A stretch of 64,000 nt of DNA. It comes from Corallium rubrum (Eukaryota; Cnidaria; Anthozoa; Scleralcyonacea; Coralliidae). The DNA is taken from contig OZ035997.1 of assembly GCA_964035015.1 (NCBI GenBank), forward strand, positions 66,607,337 to 66,671,336. The letters are read 5' to 3'. The notes beneath the pieces were generated by a model. The model had not been told where the DNA came from, did no database searches, and was given only the letters and a program-made list of their open reading frames with translations. Of this stretch, positions 51,483 to 63,068 are shown one piece after another. Made by a program: the position numbers and the translations under genes. The stretch's first letter is position 1. Each line of letters opens with the position of its first letter.

Positions 51483-54400
51483 TCAGTCTTTTGCAGCTTC
51501 TTGTTGTTCACGGGTCTAGAAACAGAAAATAGAATACACGAATATAAATAACCGAGTTCATCAGCCTTAATAGTAAGGTAAACTTTACTCATGAACAAAA
51601 ATATAAATTAGAACGTATGTTTATACATATGTAGCGTCCAGAGCTATGGGGGACTTGTACTTAGTTTGTGGTAATATGTACAGTCGTGATTGTATAGTTA
51701 ATGTGCGTTTGTAGAAATAGCGCGAGCACTGTCGTGATACAGCAGTTGCTGTTGAGTTGTCGTCCAGTAAAGAACAAAATTTACAATCTGCTGTGTGTCT
51801 TTCTACCTCGGCTTGGGCGGCAATCAACACACTTAATAACCCGCCTGAGCATCAGCAAAACGTTACATATACATATGTGGATATCTATATATTTTTTGAT
51901 CGGTTATCGTTTTTATAAGATTTTTACGGCAAAAATTACTGGGAAAGGCATGTCACCATTTGCATATATATGGCTACATGAATATATAAACAATGTTCTT
52001 GACAATAACATTCAACAAAAAGCCGTCATTATGCATAACATTGCGTAGGAAATAGTTTTACCTGATATCTTGTTCCTCCTGGTTTGTTTGGAGCATGTTT
52101 CAAAGTTTCCGCAATTTGTAATTCTATCTCTAATTCACTCACTTTTTTATGCGTTTTTAAACAGGCTTCTAAAATTTAAAAAGACAAACACAAAAATAGA
52201 GGTTATAGTACATATATCTGAACTGGATGAAAATCAATATTTCACACAAACCTAAAAGATTGAAGAATTTATAGTAAACATTAGTAAGATTAGTCGGGCG
52301 GTTAAGCCCGAAATTTTTCCCCAAGTGTGTGTTTTGTTCTAAAAGCATCTATCTTATAAAAAAGTGAAAATTAAAAGTTCACCTTTAGCAAATATCACCT
52401 ATATCATTAGAAAGTTCGCAAAAAAAACTATATGTAGGACATTCAAGCGGTTAGGACAATTTTCTATGCCTATTTTGAGTTATTAACGCTCAAAAATGTG
52501 GAAAATGCCGCAAAATGCCTTTTTTAGTGGGCTTAATATTAACCTTCTGTTACTCAAAACGAGCTTGGAAAATCGTCCTACCCGCTTAAATGCCCTACAT
52601 ATAGTTTTTTGCGAACTTTCTAATGATATAGGTGATATTTGCTAAAAGTGAACTTTGAATTTTCACTTTTTAATAAGACAGTACTTTAATAGGTAAATTG
52701 GAAGAAAAACTAGATTTTGTGGCAACCAGGAAGAAAGCTGCGTTGGCTCTATATCAGAAAATCATCAGCGCTAGTAACTCTATCTACTTGCCAAGTTTCA
52801 TCCTTTTAGAACGAAACGCACAATTCATCCCCTTATACCAAGTCGTATAAGTGGTGAGAAGCATGCACATGCGTTAGTGTGTTATTCGTTCTTGAAGTTC
52901 TATCATGTAATGTGCGGTTTTTGTAAAATTATACTTTACTTACTCAGAACAACTTGAGATAAAACGAGGTCTTTGAATGAACTCTTTGTTTTTCGTCCTT
53001 TAAAACTAAACATTGACCACAATCGGTTTGTGCCAATCTTTGACAGCATTCTTCGAACTGACTCTCCGATGCTATAGCCACTCAGTGCAGCCAAATAGTT
53101 AACCTGTAAGATTAAATATAAGTTAGATAACCTGTACGTCAAATTCTCTTAAAATGTTCTGTAAATATTCCTATCATTAAATTAAAAAAGATGCCAAACT
53201 GAACAAAATCTGTTGTCTAGCCAAAGACTTTTATTCGATTGCTTATAAAATGAAATTGTTTGAAATTGGCATCTTTTTCTCGGTTGGGTAGAAATGACGA
53301 AGGACAACTGACGGCAAGTGATTGCTTTCACTGTAAGTTGCTGTTGAGGTATAACAGTGAAACTGAAATGGCGACACCAACATTATATACCATATCGATG
53401 CAATTACTTTAATTTACATATTTTCGCTATATACTGAGACCTAACGAAGAAAAAAATATACAAACAGAAAATGTCAAATTATTGTAGAGCATCAATGAAG
53501 TTTTGTAAGATGAGTCGTGCTTGACTCAAGCCTGAAACTCTAGTGACTTGTACACAACTCTATTCGGGCTACCCATTTTAGCTGAGAAAGGTTTGGGCAG
53601 ACCAAAATTATGTTGAAATGGGAAATGGAAACGCTAGTTGTAAAACATTTGCAAACCAACGTAATCAAAAGTCAAAACTTTTTGAAAGCGCAAAACCTTC
53701 TAAATGGCAATCAATTGGTTGTTTTTCTGAGCTCCTACATACAGTAGAGTAACAAATAGCACTTAATTACCATATTTGTATAAAATGCCTCTTGTTTCAG
53801 CTTCTCGCACAATTGTTGCAACTCCTCAATGGTATTAACAGGCTGTGGTAATACATCTTCCAAAATTAAGTCACCAGAACCAGCTCTGCTACAACTTACA
53901 AGCTGTCTTAATAATGACAGTTGTTCTTTTTGGTTTTCTAAAATGCACTGTAAGTTCAGAAGAATATTTTTCTGATAATCTGTTAAAAAAAGATAGATGG
54001 TATTCATAGTTTAGATTAAAGAAATAACTGGCCAAGTTTCCTGAAACATGAGACAACACTACCCCCAAAAAGTGATGCGAGCGCATGATCGTGCAACTCG
54101 TGTATACGACATGTCAAGGAAAAATGACAAGTAAGAAATTGTTGACCGTTCACATGCACTGGCAAATAAAACTTGTCAAGGGCGATTTGTCAAGGAAAAA
54201 TTGTTGCCCCGTACACACGACTGACACGAACAAGTTTCTTTGGCAAGAAACTTGTCAAGGAAAACTTGCTCGTGCGAACTAGGCTTTAGCAATTAGATTG
54301 TTGACAATGTATACGGTACGTATCAACTTACTTTGATTTTCTGGGTTTTGATTAGTCAAAGTTCGGCAAGTTTTTGGAGTGGAGTTACGTGAAGCTGAAT

Positions 54401-57400
54401 TCAGCAAAATTCCTCGTTCTTGTATTGCATTAGGTTCGTAGCTACAGGTATTGGCCACTTGTGAAACAGGTTGTGGAACTAGAATCAAGACAGCAAAAGA
54501 AATTGATATACAATGCTATAAAATCCCGCTTATATCCACTAACAGTGCAGGAATAGTACAACATAATAAAATAGAACAATAACAAAGTAGTTTATTAATA
54601 ACTTCTTATTAACCGAGAGCACGGTCATTACGGAAAAATATCAGACCGAGGTCTTGGCAGTACGGACCGAGCCCGCAGGGCGAGGTCTGTACATAAAAGA
54701 CTGAGGTACGAGGTACGACCGAGATACGACCAAGCGGACGAGGTTAATAAGAGGTCTATTATATGGCATTTTGAAACAACACATCTTACATTACCTTGTC
54801 GTCATACGTACTTTAGTGTGACCTCGAGCGTGTGACATAAACTCATCGTTTTCAATGTTGTTGCTCTTGTCATCGCTTTCGGAATCCTAAAACTCACTTC
54901 CAGATTGCTCATCGTCCCACTCATACATAATTTAGTCCTCACGTTATTGAATTCACGAAATTCTTGCGGTTTTCTTTCGTTATTTAGTTGCTAACAACAT
55001 GGCTGTTTTGCAACATGGCAAAAACCCGTAATGACCGCGGTCGTTAAGGAAAATTATCCACTGGCACGTGACGCGTCTCGGCCAATGAGAACACACGATT
55101 TCAGCGGAAGTAACTTGTGCCATATAATAATTAAGAAATAGAAACTGGCCGCCCGTGTTTATATAGCCTGATGCAAACACAAGAGTGAGTTGGGAGAATT
55201 CGAAAGTTTATGTGAACCCGAGCCGTAGGCGAGGGTTTACATAAGTACTTTCGAATTCTCCCAAACTCACTCGAGTGTTTGCATCAGGTTATATAAACAC
55301 ACGGCATCCATTTTCTATTTCCTTTATGAAATAAGGCAAAGAAATGTGCCGTGACGTTACAACCGTGTTTGCATAGCCTGATATAAACACGGTAATTGAC
55401 CAATAATCACAGCGTGCGTAAGACGCAACTTATTTTATAAAGCGGTTTAATCAAAATTTACCAAAAAGTACGGTACCAAGTAACATAGTTGTTATAATAA
55501 TTAGCAAGCCTATATTCATTTTGTTACTTGCCAACATTATCTATATGTGTGCAATGGTGTACATATACTTACCGTGGTTTTGATTAAAAACCCTATGGGA
55601 TCTTGGAGTAATATCTTGTGCTCTATTTCGGCAACCAATGGCATCTTGTCTTGTAGCAGAGGCAAAAGCGTTAGCTGGCGATTGCAAATTTGGCAGTGGA
55701 GCTAAAATCATAAATAAACATAATCAGAACAATAACATGCAATGGTTTGACACTTTTTCGGCTTTGTATTGCCTCCTTGACTTAACGCTCATTGGGAATT
55801 AGCCTGAGTAAAATTAATAAGACATTAAAGTCCTACTGTATACTGCTCTGTTTTTTTAATATTTAATTCTCACAGGTACGGTCTTCAGCTACATGTACTA
55901 GATTTCCTATATCCAATACATGCACTTACGTTGGCTGTTGCCCATATATGTGGTTGGCAAGAGTTCAACATTTCTTGACGAAATGTCAAGTAAGTCTGTG
56001 AAATTTACGTTGCTGTTATGTGGGGCATTTTCCACGAGTGGTATGGTGTTTTCCACCTGTAAAACACCTGTAAATATAAAAAAATCAGTAAACAACGAGA
56101 CAATTTATTGTACTTATATTGCATATACATACCATTATTTGAGCAACTAGATCCTGACCAAACGGGGGCGGTTGGTAATGTCACAGTTGTTATAGGATTG
56201 GTAGTATTTTTTTCAGATACAGTCAAACTTCCGTGAATTTCCCAATCATCTTGTTCAGAATCCCCTTCATCTACAGTACACGTAAACACAAAAGATCCAG
56301 TAAGGAACACTCATCAATATTCAATAAAGATAAATATACATCTGCGTATCTAAAATGTTGATAAGTGTAAGTTAACGGAAACAAAAACTTTGTATTAAAA
56401 ACAAAAAAGTTGTTCCTGCTAACTTGACCAGCCTGAACTTTTTACCATCAATCTAAAACTTTTTAATGGTTGAATAATAAAATAGAACTATTATACCATT
56501 TGCACTAAACATATACAGTGGCGCCCAGAAGTTTGTTAACATTGTTTGCGTGTAGTGTGCGTGTAACGTGGGTGTACTACACGGAAAAACTACACGAAAT
56601 GTGCGTATACTACACGAAAAACTACACGCAATGTGCGTGTACTACACGGAGAAACTACACGCAGTCTCTTGAATGTCCGTGTAACTCATTACACGGAGCT
56701 TTTAATTAGCGGTAAGACGCTTATGATAATCGTCGCTATTGTCTTCAAGTTAATCTAAATCCGTTTTTTTCCACGCAATGGAAGAAATGAATAAACCCAA
56801 TCTTTATAGTTTAACGTGTAGTTTTTCGGTGTACTACCCGCCAGTGCGTGTAGTTTTTCCGTGTACTACACGGAAAGTGCCGTGTACTTACACGGAAAGT
56901 GCGTGTAAATTTTCCGTGTAGTACACCCACTTTACACGCAAACTACACCCACGATGATGTTAAGAAACTTCTGGACACCACTGTACATGTACCTTAATTG
57001 AACTAATGGCCAACCCTGTGCTTCCCACTTTCTCGGCTATGAGCTCACATACCTATATCTACCGGTACATCAAAATATGAGAATCTGAACCTACAATATT
57101 GTACTTACACAAAAAATCGTCATAAATTGGACTGTTTCTCTTTCTTTTCATTCCAACTCTATTTTCCTCATCAGATGACTCGAGGTTGGATGTCTCCTCA
57201 GCCAATTTTGCACGCCTCTTGGCTTTTTTGTAAGTATCTATTAAAGAAACCAGTTCTTAACAGTATCACCAAAAACTACAGTAAATTGGGTATGACACAC
57301 AAAGAGCATTATTAAATTTAACAACAAATAAGAAAATGTTTTAACCCATAGCTGTCTACCTTGTCTGAAAGTTATCTCATTAACAGTCTCACAGGCTGCC

Positions 57401-58093
57401 TAATCTGACTCCAACTCAAATTTGATTACAGTTGTACTATTAGTTGTACAGTGCTACAGTTATATTAAAGTGCCTATGCAACGAAATTCTACCCCAGTTT
57501 TTTTATTATTGCATTTTAAAGAACACATAAAATGATAAAGTAACATCTTTCGTAGAATTTCGTTTGCTTGCTTCATTCTCGAGATATTCAGGTTTGTTTG
57601 ATATGCAAATGTCATATTTATGACATCACACTGCATATGCAGTGCTACTTTGTCATTTTGAGTGTTCTTTCAAATGCAATAATAAAAAACTGGGGTGAAA
57701 TTTCGTTACATAGGCACTTTAAGGATTTGAATGAGAATTATTATAGCCTAAATCTGTTTTTGAAATCTTACCACTGTAGCAGAAAACCCTGATTTTGAAA
57801 CAGCTCCAATTAGTCTTATCAGGTAATGCAGCCTTTTTTACGTATCCTTGTGCATTGATTAGGGGCCAGTAACAGTGCAATACCTTAACAAAATGACAGG
57901 AAAAAAAGCATTTGTCAATGACAGAATTTGCTTTCCTCATTATTTTGGCACTGTCTTACACTAACCAGTAAAAGTCAAATTGATAAATGACGTCTGTTAT
58001 TACACTTACTCCATCACGTGTCTCAATCCAGGTTTCAGGTACAACTGAGACAGCATTCTCACCAATAAACTCCACTACTGCAAACTTAGTCAT
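51483..58093 (-). CDS. DUF4806-like protein, 11 exons
   Basis: Exons inferred from GT/AG signals and frame: 58010-58093, 57772-57883, 57109-57237, 56133-56271, 55930-56068, 55573-55701, 54332-54478, 53771-53979, 52944-53103, 52062-52168 and 51483-51515. The N-terminal domain begins MTKFAVVEFIGENAVSVVPE.WI, and continues in phase to CYWPLINAQ..V and P.K.NW..FKIRVF, then YKKAKRRAKLAEE. The C-terminal exons carry LPQPVNTIEELQQLCEKLKQ, LAALSGYSIGESVRRMLSKI and LWSMFSFKGRKTKSSFKDL, the DUF4806 pattern. No stop or frame break was seen. It lies 495 bp downstream of a transposase on the same strand; I infer both are genes of one element. Molecular function is unknown. Confidence 0.72.
52345..52680. 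mobile_element. Foldback element in a DUF4806-gene intron
   Basis: Arms of about 120 bp share AAAAAGTGAAAATT, AGCAAATATCACCTATATCA, TTAGAAAGTTCGCAAAAAA and ACTATATGTAGG in inverted order. The centre lies near 52500. It separates exons 9 and 10. Confidence 0.85.
54608..55048. mobile_element. Possible TIR element in an intron
   Basis: Left TTAACCGAGAGCACGGTCAT and, inverted at the right, TTAACGACCGCGGTCATTAC are similar over about 20 bp. The interior holds repeated GAGGTACGA/CCGAG units. Ends are uncertain. Confidence 0.5.
55160..55310. mobile_element. Hairpin MITE in an intron
   Basis: GAGTGAGTTGGGAGAATTCG with AAAGTTTATGTGAACCC is inverted at GGGTTTACATAAGTACTTTCG with AATTCTCCCAAACTCACTCG. 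The loop is about 15 bp. It lies between exons 6 and 7 of the DUF4806 gene. Confidence 0.82.
56516..56983. mobile_element. Tc1/mariner-like MITE, 468 bp
   Basis: Ends CAGTGGCGCCCAGAAGTTT and, inverted, CAGTGGTGTCCAGAAGTTT are flanked by TA on both sides (56514-56515 and 56984-56985), as for Tc1 elements. Inside are many copies of the palindrome-like GTGTACTACACGG. It lies in the intron between exons 3 and 4. Confidence 0.87.
57469..57718. mobile_element. TTAA-target MITE, 250 bp
   Basis: The TIR AGTGCCTATGCAACGAAATT is inverted at the right (AATTTCGTTACATAGGCACT). TTAA lies on both sides (57465-57468 and 57719-57722), as for piggyBac-type targets. It sits between exons 2 and 3. Confidence 0.82.
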
Positions 58094-58587
58094 CTTTACA
58101 AAGAAGCAATATTGCATTATTAAAATGTGTCATTTAAAAAATAGCAAATATTTTCTGTTCCCATACAGTTATATAAACACTAAAGAATGTTTAAGAGAAA
58201 TACTGTATACAGGTCTCTGGGTTAAACATGAAAATAAATCAAAATTAAAAAGTGAAAATTCTCCTTTTTGTCATGGATGGTGTTAGTGTATACGTATAGC
58301 GTATTATGCAGTGTTTGTACAAAGTTATAATTGATTAATGGCATATAATGGCGTATTGAATGTGATATTTGATTGCATAATTTTCCATGTTTTCCACAAA
58401 GTTATTGAAAGAAGGCTTTTAGCCTATTACCACATTCATTTTCAAATTGTTATTTTATATATAATCATACCGTATTTTTTAAAAAATCCCCTATAATGGG
58501 GATGTACTGAGACTTTAAGCTACAAATAATCCTCAATACAAAAGGGTTTAGAAGTAAATAAAATTCACCTTTTTGTATTAACTGTCA

Positions 58588-60603
58588 TTAATACTGGTGA
58601 AGCACGGCCAAGAAAGCGCTGAAATTTGATCCAAGACCAATGACAACAGCTTGTTTCCCCAACAAATTTTCTGCTATCAACTGCATGTGCGTTGCTTTTT
58701 CATTAACTTTATGTACGCCAATAAGACGGGAGTCACAAGGCTCACTAAACAAAGGTTCACTTCTGCTGTATACTCTACAAAGGAACAAAGCTCTTCCACC
58801 TTCATCTTCGTCTCTTGTTTCCTCAACAACTTGACAGCACAAGGAATTTTCAAGAATACGACCATTTTCTGGTGGTTTTGTTAAAATCTCAGATTTCTTG
58901 CCAGATTCTATAACTCGTTTTTCATCTGAAACTTCACTCAATCGTTTTGCAATCTGAGCAAGAGGACTCCGACCAGAACGAACCATTCGCTTTAACTGCT
59001 GGAGGTAATTTTCAAACGGAAAACCACTACATTCATCTAAACAGCCATGTTCAACAACATCTGCTGTGAAATGGACCAAGCTGTGAACATTATATACAGG
59101 AAATGTATCACCATAAAGAAGACAGCCCTGCTTGACAAAGTAATTAAGAAGTCTACCTGCATAACCGTTATGCACCTTTACTAACTTAGGACAAGCAAGG
59201 ATTGAACTGGCAACACTTAAAGCCATAAAGTGCTCAAATAGATCTGGTCTTAAAATGCCTTTTAAGACAATTTTGCCAGTATACAACAGAAACTGCCTGT
59301 ACTCAGTAGCCTTCCACCTATCAACTTCAGACAACCTTCGGGGCTTTCGAACAAAGCACTGAGGAATGCAGCTCTTAAGCTGGACTATTCTTTCGCTTAT
59401 CTCTTCAATATGTTGCACAGAAATTCGAACTTCTCTTGCACCACGCATCCACAAAAGAATAAGTTTTTTCATCACCCCAAGGCATAACTGGTGCATATAG
59501 TCTATAGGGAAGTTTTTCACCATATCAATTGGAAGGTCACAAAAAGGTGACATGCCTTTGTGATGCTCTTCGTTTGATTGAGACCTAAAGGATGCATCTG
59601 TTCGAAGTTGAATATCATCTACTTCAGGAAATGTCAGCCTACCATGCCATACACCACTTTGATTACACTTATCACAGCCAAAGTAACCTGAGTATAATTT
59701 AGTATTTTTTACAAATGCCTTAGCTGGAGCATCACAAACAACAGACTTAAGGAAAACTTGGATAATTCTATTACCATCTTTCAAACCATTTTGAAGAAGC
59801 AACTTCAAATCTCTAATTGCATCACGCAAAAACTCTAAGTTTTTAGGTTTTGATTCCCCATATGTCAAAGCAACAGGGAAAACAGTGACAGGGTGCATAT
59901 TCATTATTCCACATAAAATTGGCCAAAGAGTACCTCTCGAACTCTTAAACAGAGGAAGACCATCAATATTTAAACTAATTTGCAAGCAAGTAATTATTTC
60001 CTGGCTGTGAACTGGATATGCTTTATAGTGTTTTAGCAACATGTCACTAAATGAATAGTACAGGTACTGCATACCAGATTTTTCCTCAAGGTGAATCTCT
60101 CTTGTTGTCTTAAGCAATGACCGTGCTGTACCTGGTAAATCAGGGTGGCCACATTGCTTTAACAGTTGGAGTAAGCCATCAATGGCATTATGTTTTACTT
60201 GGTATTTGTTAGCCCAGTCAACCAAACCATCTTCTAGCATTAGTTCATGTTCTATCTCAGAATCTGAAGAATGTTGCACATTTGCGTCAGCTAAACTTAT
60301 ATCTGCCTGCAGTGCATCATCATCAAAACTTGGAAAAGCTAAATCACCAACATCATCAGAACTTGGTATAGGTTCTGGCAAACATGGTTCAAAAGCTAAA
60401 TCTTCATGCCTGTTATGAGTAGAATCTACATTTTCATATGGAAGGGTATAATTGTCACAGTCATTGCAGCTCTGATTGCTGTGAACATTGTTCCTTAATG
60501 AACGACTAGCTGACATCCATTTCCTTTTGTACTGTTGTCGTGTTGCTTTCATTTCACTAGCATGGTGTGCTATATAATATGCAAACATTAAAGTAAATGT
60601 CAT
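58588..60603 (-). CDS. TNP2-like transposase, 671 aa, open throughout
   Basis: The intact frame begins at an ATG at 60603; an internal Met at residue 18 (MKATRQQYKRKW) is an alternative start. An acidic N-terminal third precedes the core. LPGTARSLLKTTREI (about residue 155), ISLNIDGLPLFKSS (Asp214), VVCDAPAKAFVKN (Asp291), GYFGCDKC (Cys310, Cys313) and FPIDYMHQLCLGVMKKLI (Asp368, His371) follow in the order I know from animal TNP2-like transposases. HSLVHF and FPFENYLQQLKRMVRSGRSPL lie toward the C-terminus. Two Asp candidates are clear; the third acidic residue is not certain. No intron is needed. The DUF4806 gene follows on the same strand. No terminal repeats were found, so element limits are unknown. 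Confidence 0.8.
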   Translation of the reverse strand: MTFTLMFAYYIAHHASEMKATRQQYKRKWMSASRSLRNNVHSNQSCNDCDNYTLPYENVDSTHNRHEDLAFEPCLPEPIPSSDDVGDLAFPSFDDDALQADISLADANVQHSSDSEIEHELMLEDGLVDWANKYQVKHNAIDGLLQLLKQCGHPDLPGTARSLLKTTREIHLEEKSGMQYLYYSFSDMLLKHYKAYPVHSQEIITCLQISLNIDGLPLFKSSRGTLWPILCGIMNMHPVTVFPVALTYGESKPKNLEFLRDAIRDLKLLLQNGLKDGNRIIQVFLKSVVCDAPAKAFVKNTKLYSGYFGCDKCNQSGVWHGRLTFPEVDDIQLRTDASFRSQSNEEHHKGMSPFCDLPIDMVKNFPIDYMHQLCLGVMKKLILLWMRGAREVRISVQHIEEISERIVQLKSCIPQCFVRKPRRLSEVDRWKATEYRQFLLYTGKIVLKGILRPDLFEHFMALSVASSILACPKLVKVHNGYAGRLLNYFVKQGCLLYGDTFPVYNVHSLVHFTADVVEHGCLDECSGFPFENYLQQLKRMVRSGRSPLAQIAKRLSEVSDEKRVIESGKKSEILTKPPENGRILENSLCCQVVEETRDEDEGGRALFLCRVYSRSEPLFSEPCDSRLIGVHKVNEKATHMQLIAENLLGKQAVVIGLGSNFSAFLAVLHQY

Positions 60604-60719
60604 GTTTTTGTTAAAAATAAATCAAAGTGATGTTATTATTGCAACTTCATTTTGACCTGATGTCTACAAAGAATTGTGATAATAATTTTACTTGTCCAAG
60701 AGTTCTAAGAAATTGTCTA

Positions 60720-61545
60720 CTATGGGTGGCCGTTACCACCAAAAATAGTACAGTAGTGAAATGGAACAGCTTGTTGTGAAATGACTCAACAAAAACACAA
60801 ATGATCCATCGTAATATGAAGTGACTCAACTTTCCGGTGTGAAATCATTGATACTAAACAGAAATGATGCAACATAAATTGAAATGGCTGAACAGTGTGC
60901 AGTGAAATGACTGAACTAGTTGTGCAATGATTCAACTAAATATTAATTGATTCAACCTATCACGCAATGATTCGATATGTTATGCAATGGTTCAACTATT
61001 GGCTGTGAAATTATTGAACTTGTTATGAAATCATTCAACTAGTTGTGCGATGATTCAACATAAGTCAGTGAAATGGCCTAACTTGAAATAGTCCAATGTG
61101 AAATAGCCTAAATTGAAATGGCCTAACTTGAAATAGCCTAATATGAAATGGCCCAACATGAAAAATAGCCTAATGTGAATTTGTAAGTTCACTGACTTAT
61201 GTTGAATCATCGCACAACTAGTTGAATGATTTCATAACAAGTTCAATCATTTCACAGCCAATAGTTGAACCATCGCATAACATATCAAATCATTGCGTGA
61301 TAGGTTGAATCAATTCATATTTAGTTGAATCATTGCACAACTAGTTCAGTCATTTCGCTGCGCGCTGTTCAGCCATTTCAATTTATATTGGATCATTTAT
61401 TTTCTGTTTAGTATCAATGATTTCACACCAGAAAGTTGAGTCACTTCATATTACGATGGATCATTTGTGTTTTTGTTGAGTCATTTCACAACAAGCTGTT
61501 CCATTTCACTACCATACTATTTTTGGTGGTAACGGGCACCCATAG
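60720..61545. mobile_element. Large foldback element, about 0.8 kb
   Basis: CTATGGGTGGCCGTTACCAC and the inverted GGTAACGGGCACCCATAG mark the ends. Arms of about 360 bp are near-complementary, and the centre (61070-61190) holds GAAATGGCCTAAC-type repeats. Within the arms, variants of GCAATGATTCAACTA recur every 25-35 bp. It lies 117 bp upstream of the transposase ORF. No verified target duplication. Confidence 0.88.
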
Positions 61546-61559
61546 TTTACTCCAGCATT

Positions 61560-62400
61560 CCATAGTTACGTGCATGACAAAGTCACAAAATTTTAAGGTT
61601 AAAAGGGTTTTTTTTGCCACTTTTAATTTAGCACAAAGCAAGCTTGCTTTAGATAAGGCCTGAGGAGATATTTACATACCCAATTCTTTACTGGTATTAC
61701 CACTACTTATTATATGACTATGTCACATGAACAGTCTTAACACGACTTTTCTGCAATTTGATTGGTTCCTGAATGGTCTTCACAAACCTGGTCTTCACAG
61801 CAAAATTATCCTGCCCTTGGTCTTTTTGCACAAACGTTGTTCATTCGTCGCTCTGTCTGTCTGTACTGAAAGACCACAGGCATGATAATTTTGCCATAAA
61901 GATCTCCCACTCAATCAATAAGTTTTTAATAATGCAGAACTTTTTCACTTTAGCTCAGTGGTCATAGCCTGCATCGCAGCCAGATGTGTTTTGAAATTGA
62001 AACCCGATAAAATTTGTGTTCTGACTCCCTGCGCGTTTGCAAGGTTTTTTTATAATCACTTGCAATTGGTGCTTGTCGTGGTATGCTATGTGATTGGTTG
62101 AGTGACATATGTAATGTATATTTTACTTAAAAATATTCACGGGAGATTTTTAGTGGAAGGACGTGGACAATTTGATGTATTTTGAAGGTGAAAAGTCCCA
62201 CATTTAATTTAAGGTGTACGAGTCATTTCATCTGTTGTAGTTGTATTTAGAAGCCGAAGAAATGAAGAGCATTGCTAACCCAAATGTGCAGGCAGTCAGA
62301 ACACAAATTTGGTTGCTGGGCTGCAGATGGACTTTATCGGGTTTCAATTTCAAGACACATCTGGCTGTGACACAAGCTAAGTGGTCAGAGTGCATCACTA
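61560..62400. other. No gene recognised; inverted fragments
   Basis: ATCGCAGCCAGATGTGTTTTG..CCCGATAAA (about 61970-62015) is repeated in inverted orientation near 62325-62370, and CAAATTTG..TTCTGACT is shared too. These could be remnant arms of another element. TTTAGCTCAGTGGTCATAGC near 61951 looks vaguely tRNA-like. Confidence 0.45.
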
Positions 62401-62425
62401 GTATATCACTGTAAAGGGTATACAT

Positions 62426-62552
<127 letters not shown>

Positions 62553-62629
62553 TAAAATAATCCAAAACATGGATAATCTCCCAGAAGTAGAGTGCTCAAT
62601 ACAAGGTTGTCACCGTGTAGAGCTTGGTA

Positions 62630-62778
62630 TAGTGATATAGTTAAAATTATCTAAAACATCTAGTCATTACACGGTGTTTCATGCTTAACGCAATCATCAG
62701 ACGTCGTCTGATGATTGCGTTAAGCATGAAACACCGTGTAATGACTAGATGTTTTAGATAATTTTAAATATATCACTA
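62630..62778. repeat. Near-perfect 149-bp palindrome
   Basis: Arms of 74 bp flank a 1-nt centre at 62704 (CAGACG-T-CGTCTG), with a single mismatch (C versus A near the outer end). It would form a long hairpin or cruciform. Confidence 0.92.
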
Positions 62779-62803
62779 TATATATATATATATATGTATA
62801 TAT

Positions 62804-62878
62804 AGCCGTGAAATCCAGCCATGGTCAAACAACTTTTCTGTTTGCCCAGTATGGCTTCATTCACTTGGAGAACAACCT

Positions 62879-62965
<87 letters not shown>

Positions 62966-63063
62966 GATGCGGAAATTGAGCCGTGAAATCCAGCCATGGT
63001 CAAACAACTTTTCTGTTTGCCCAGTATGGCTTCATTCACTTGGAGAACAACCTTTATAATTAT
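62804..63063. repeat. Duplicated 83-bp segment separated by AT tract
   Basis: GCCGTGAAATCCAGCCATGG to CAACCTTTATAAT occurs at 62804-62885 and again at 62980-63061. About 80 bp of pure AT lies between. Dispersed-repeat monomers joined by AT repeats are the likely explanation. Confidence 0.88.
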
Positions 63064-63068
63064 ATATA

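Noticed and set aside
62804..63063. Duplicated segment as the ends of a transposon
   Set aside because: The two copies are direct, not inverted, and no target duplication was found.
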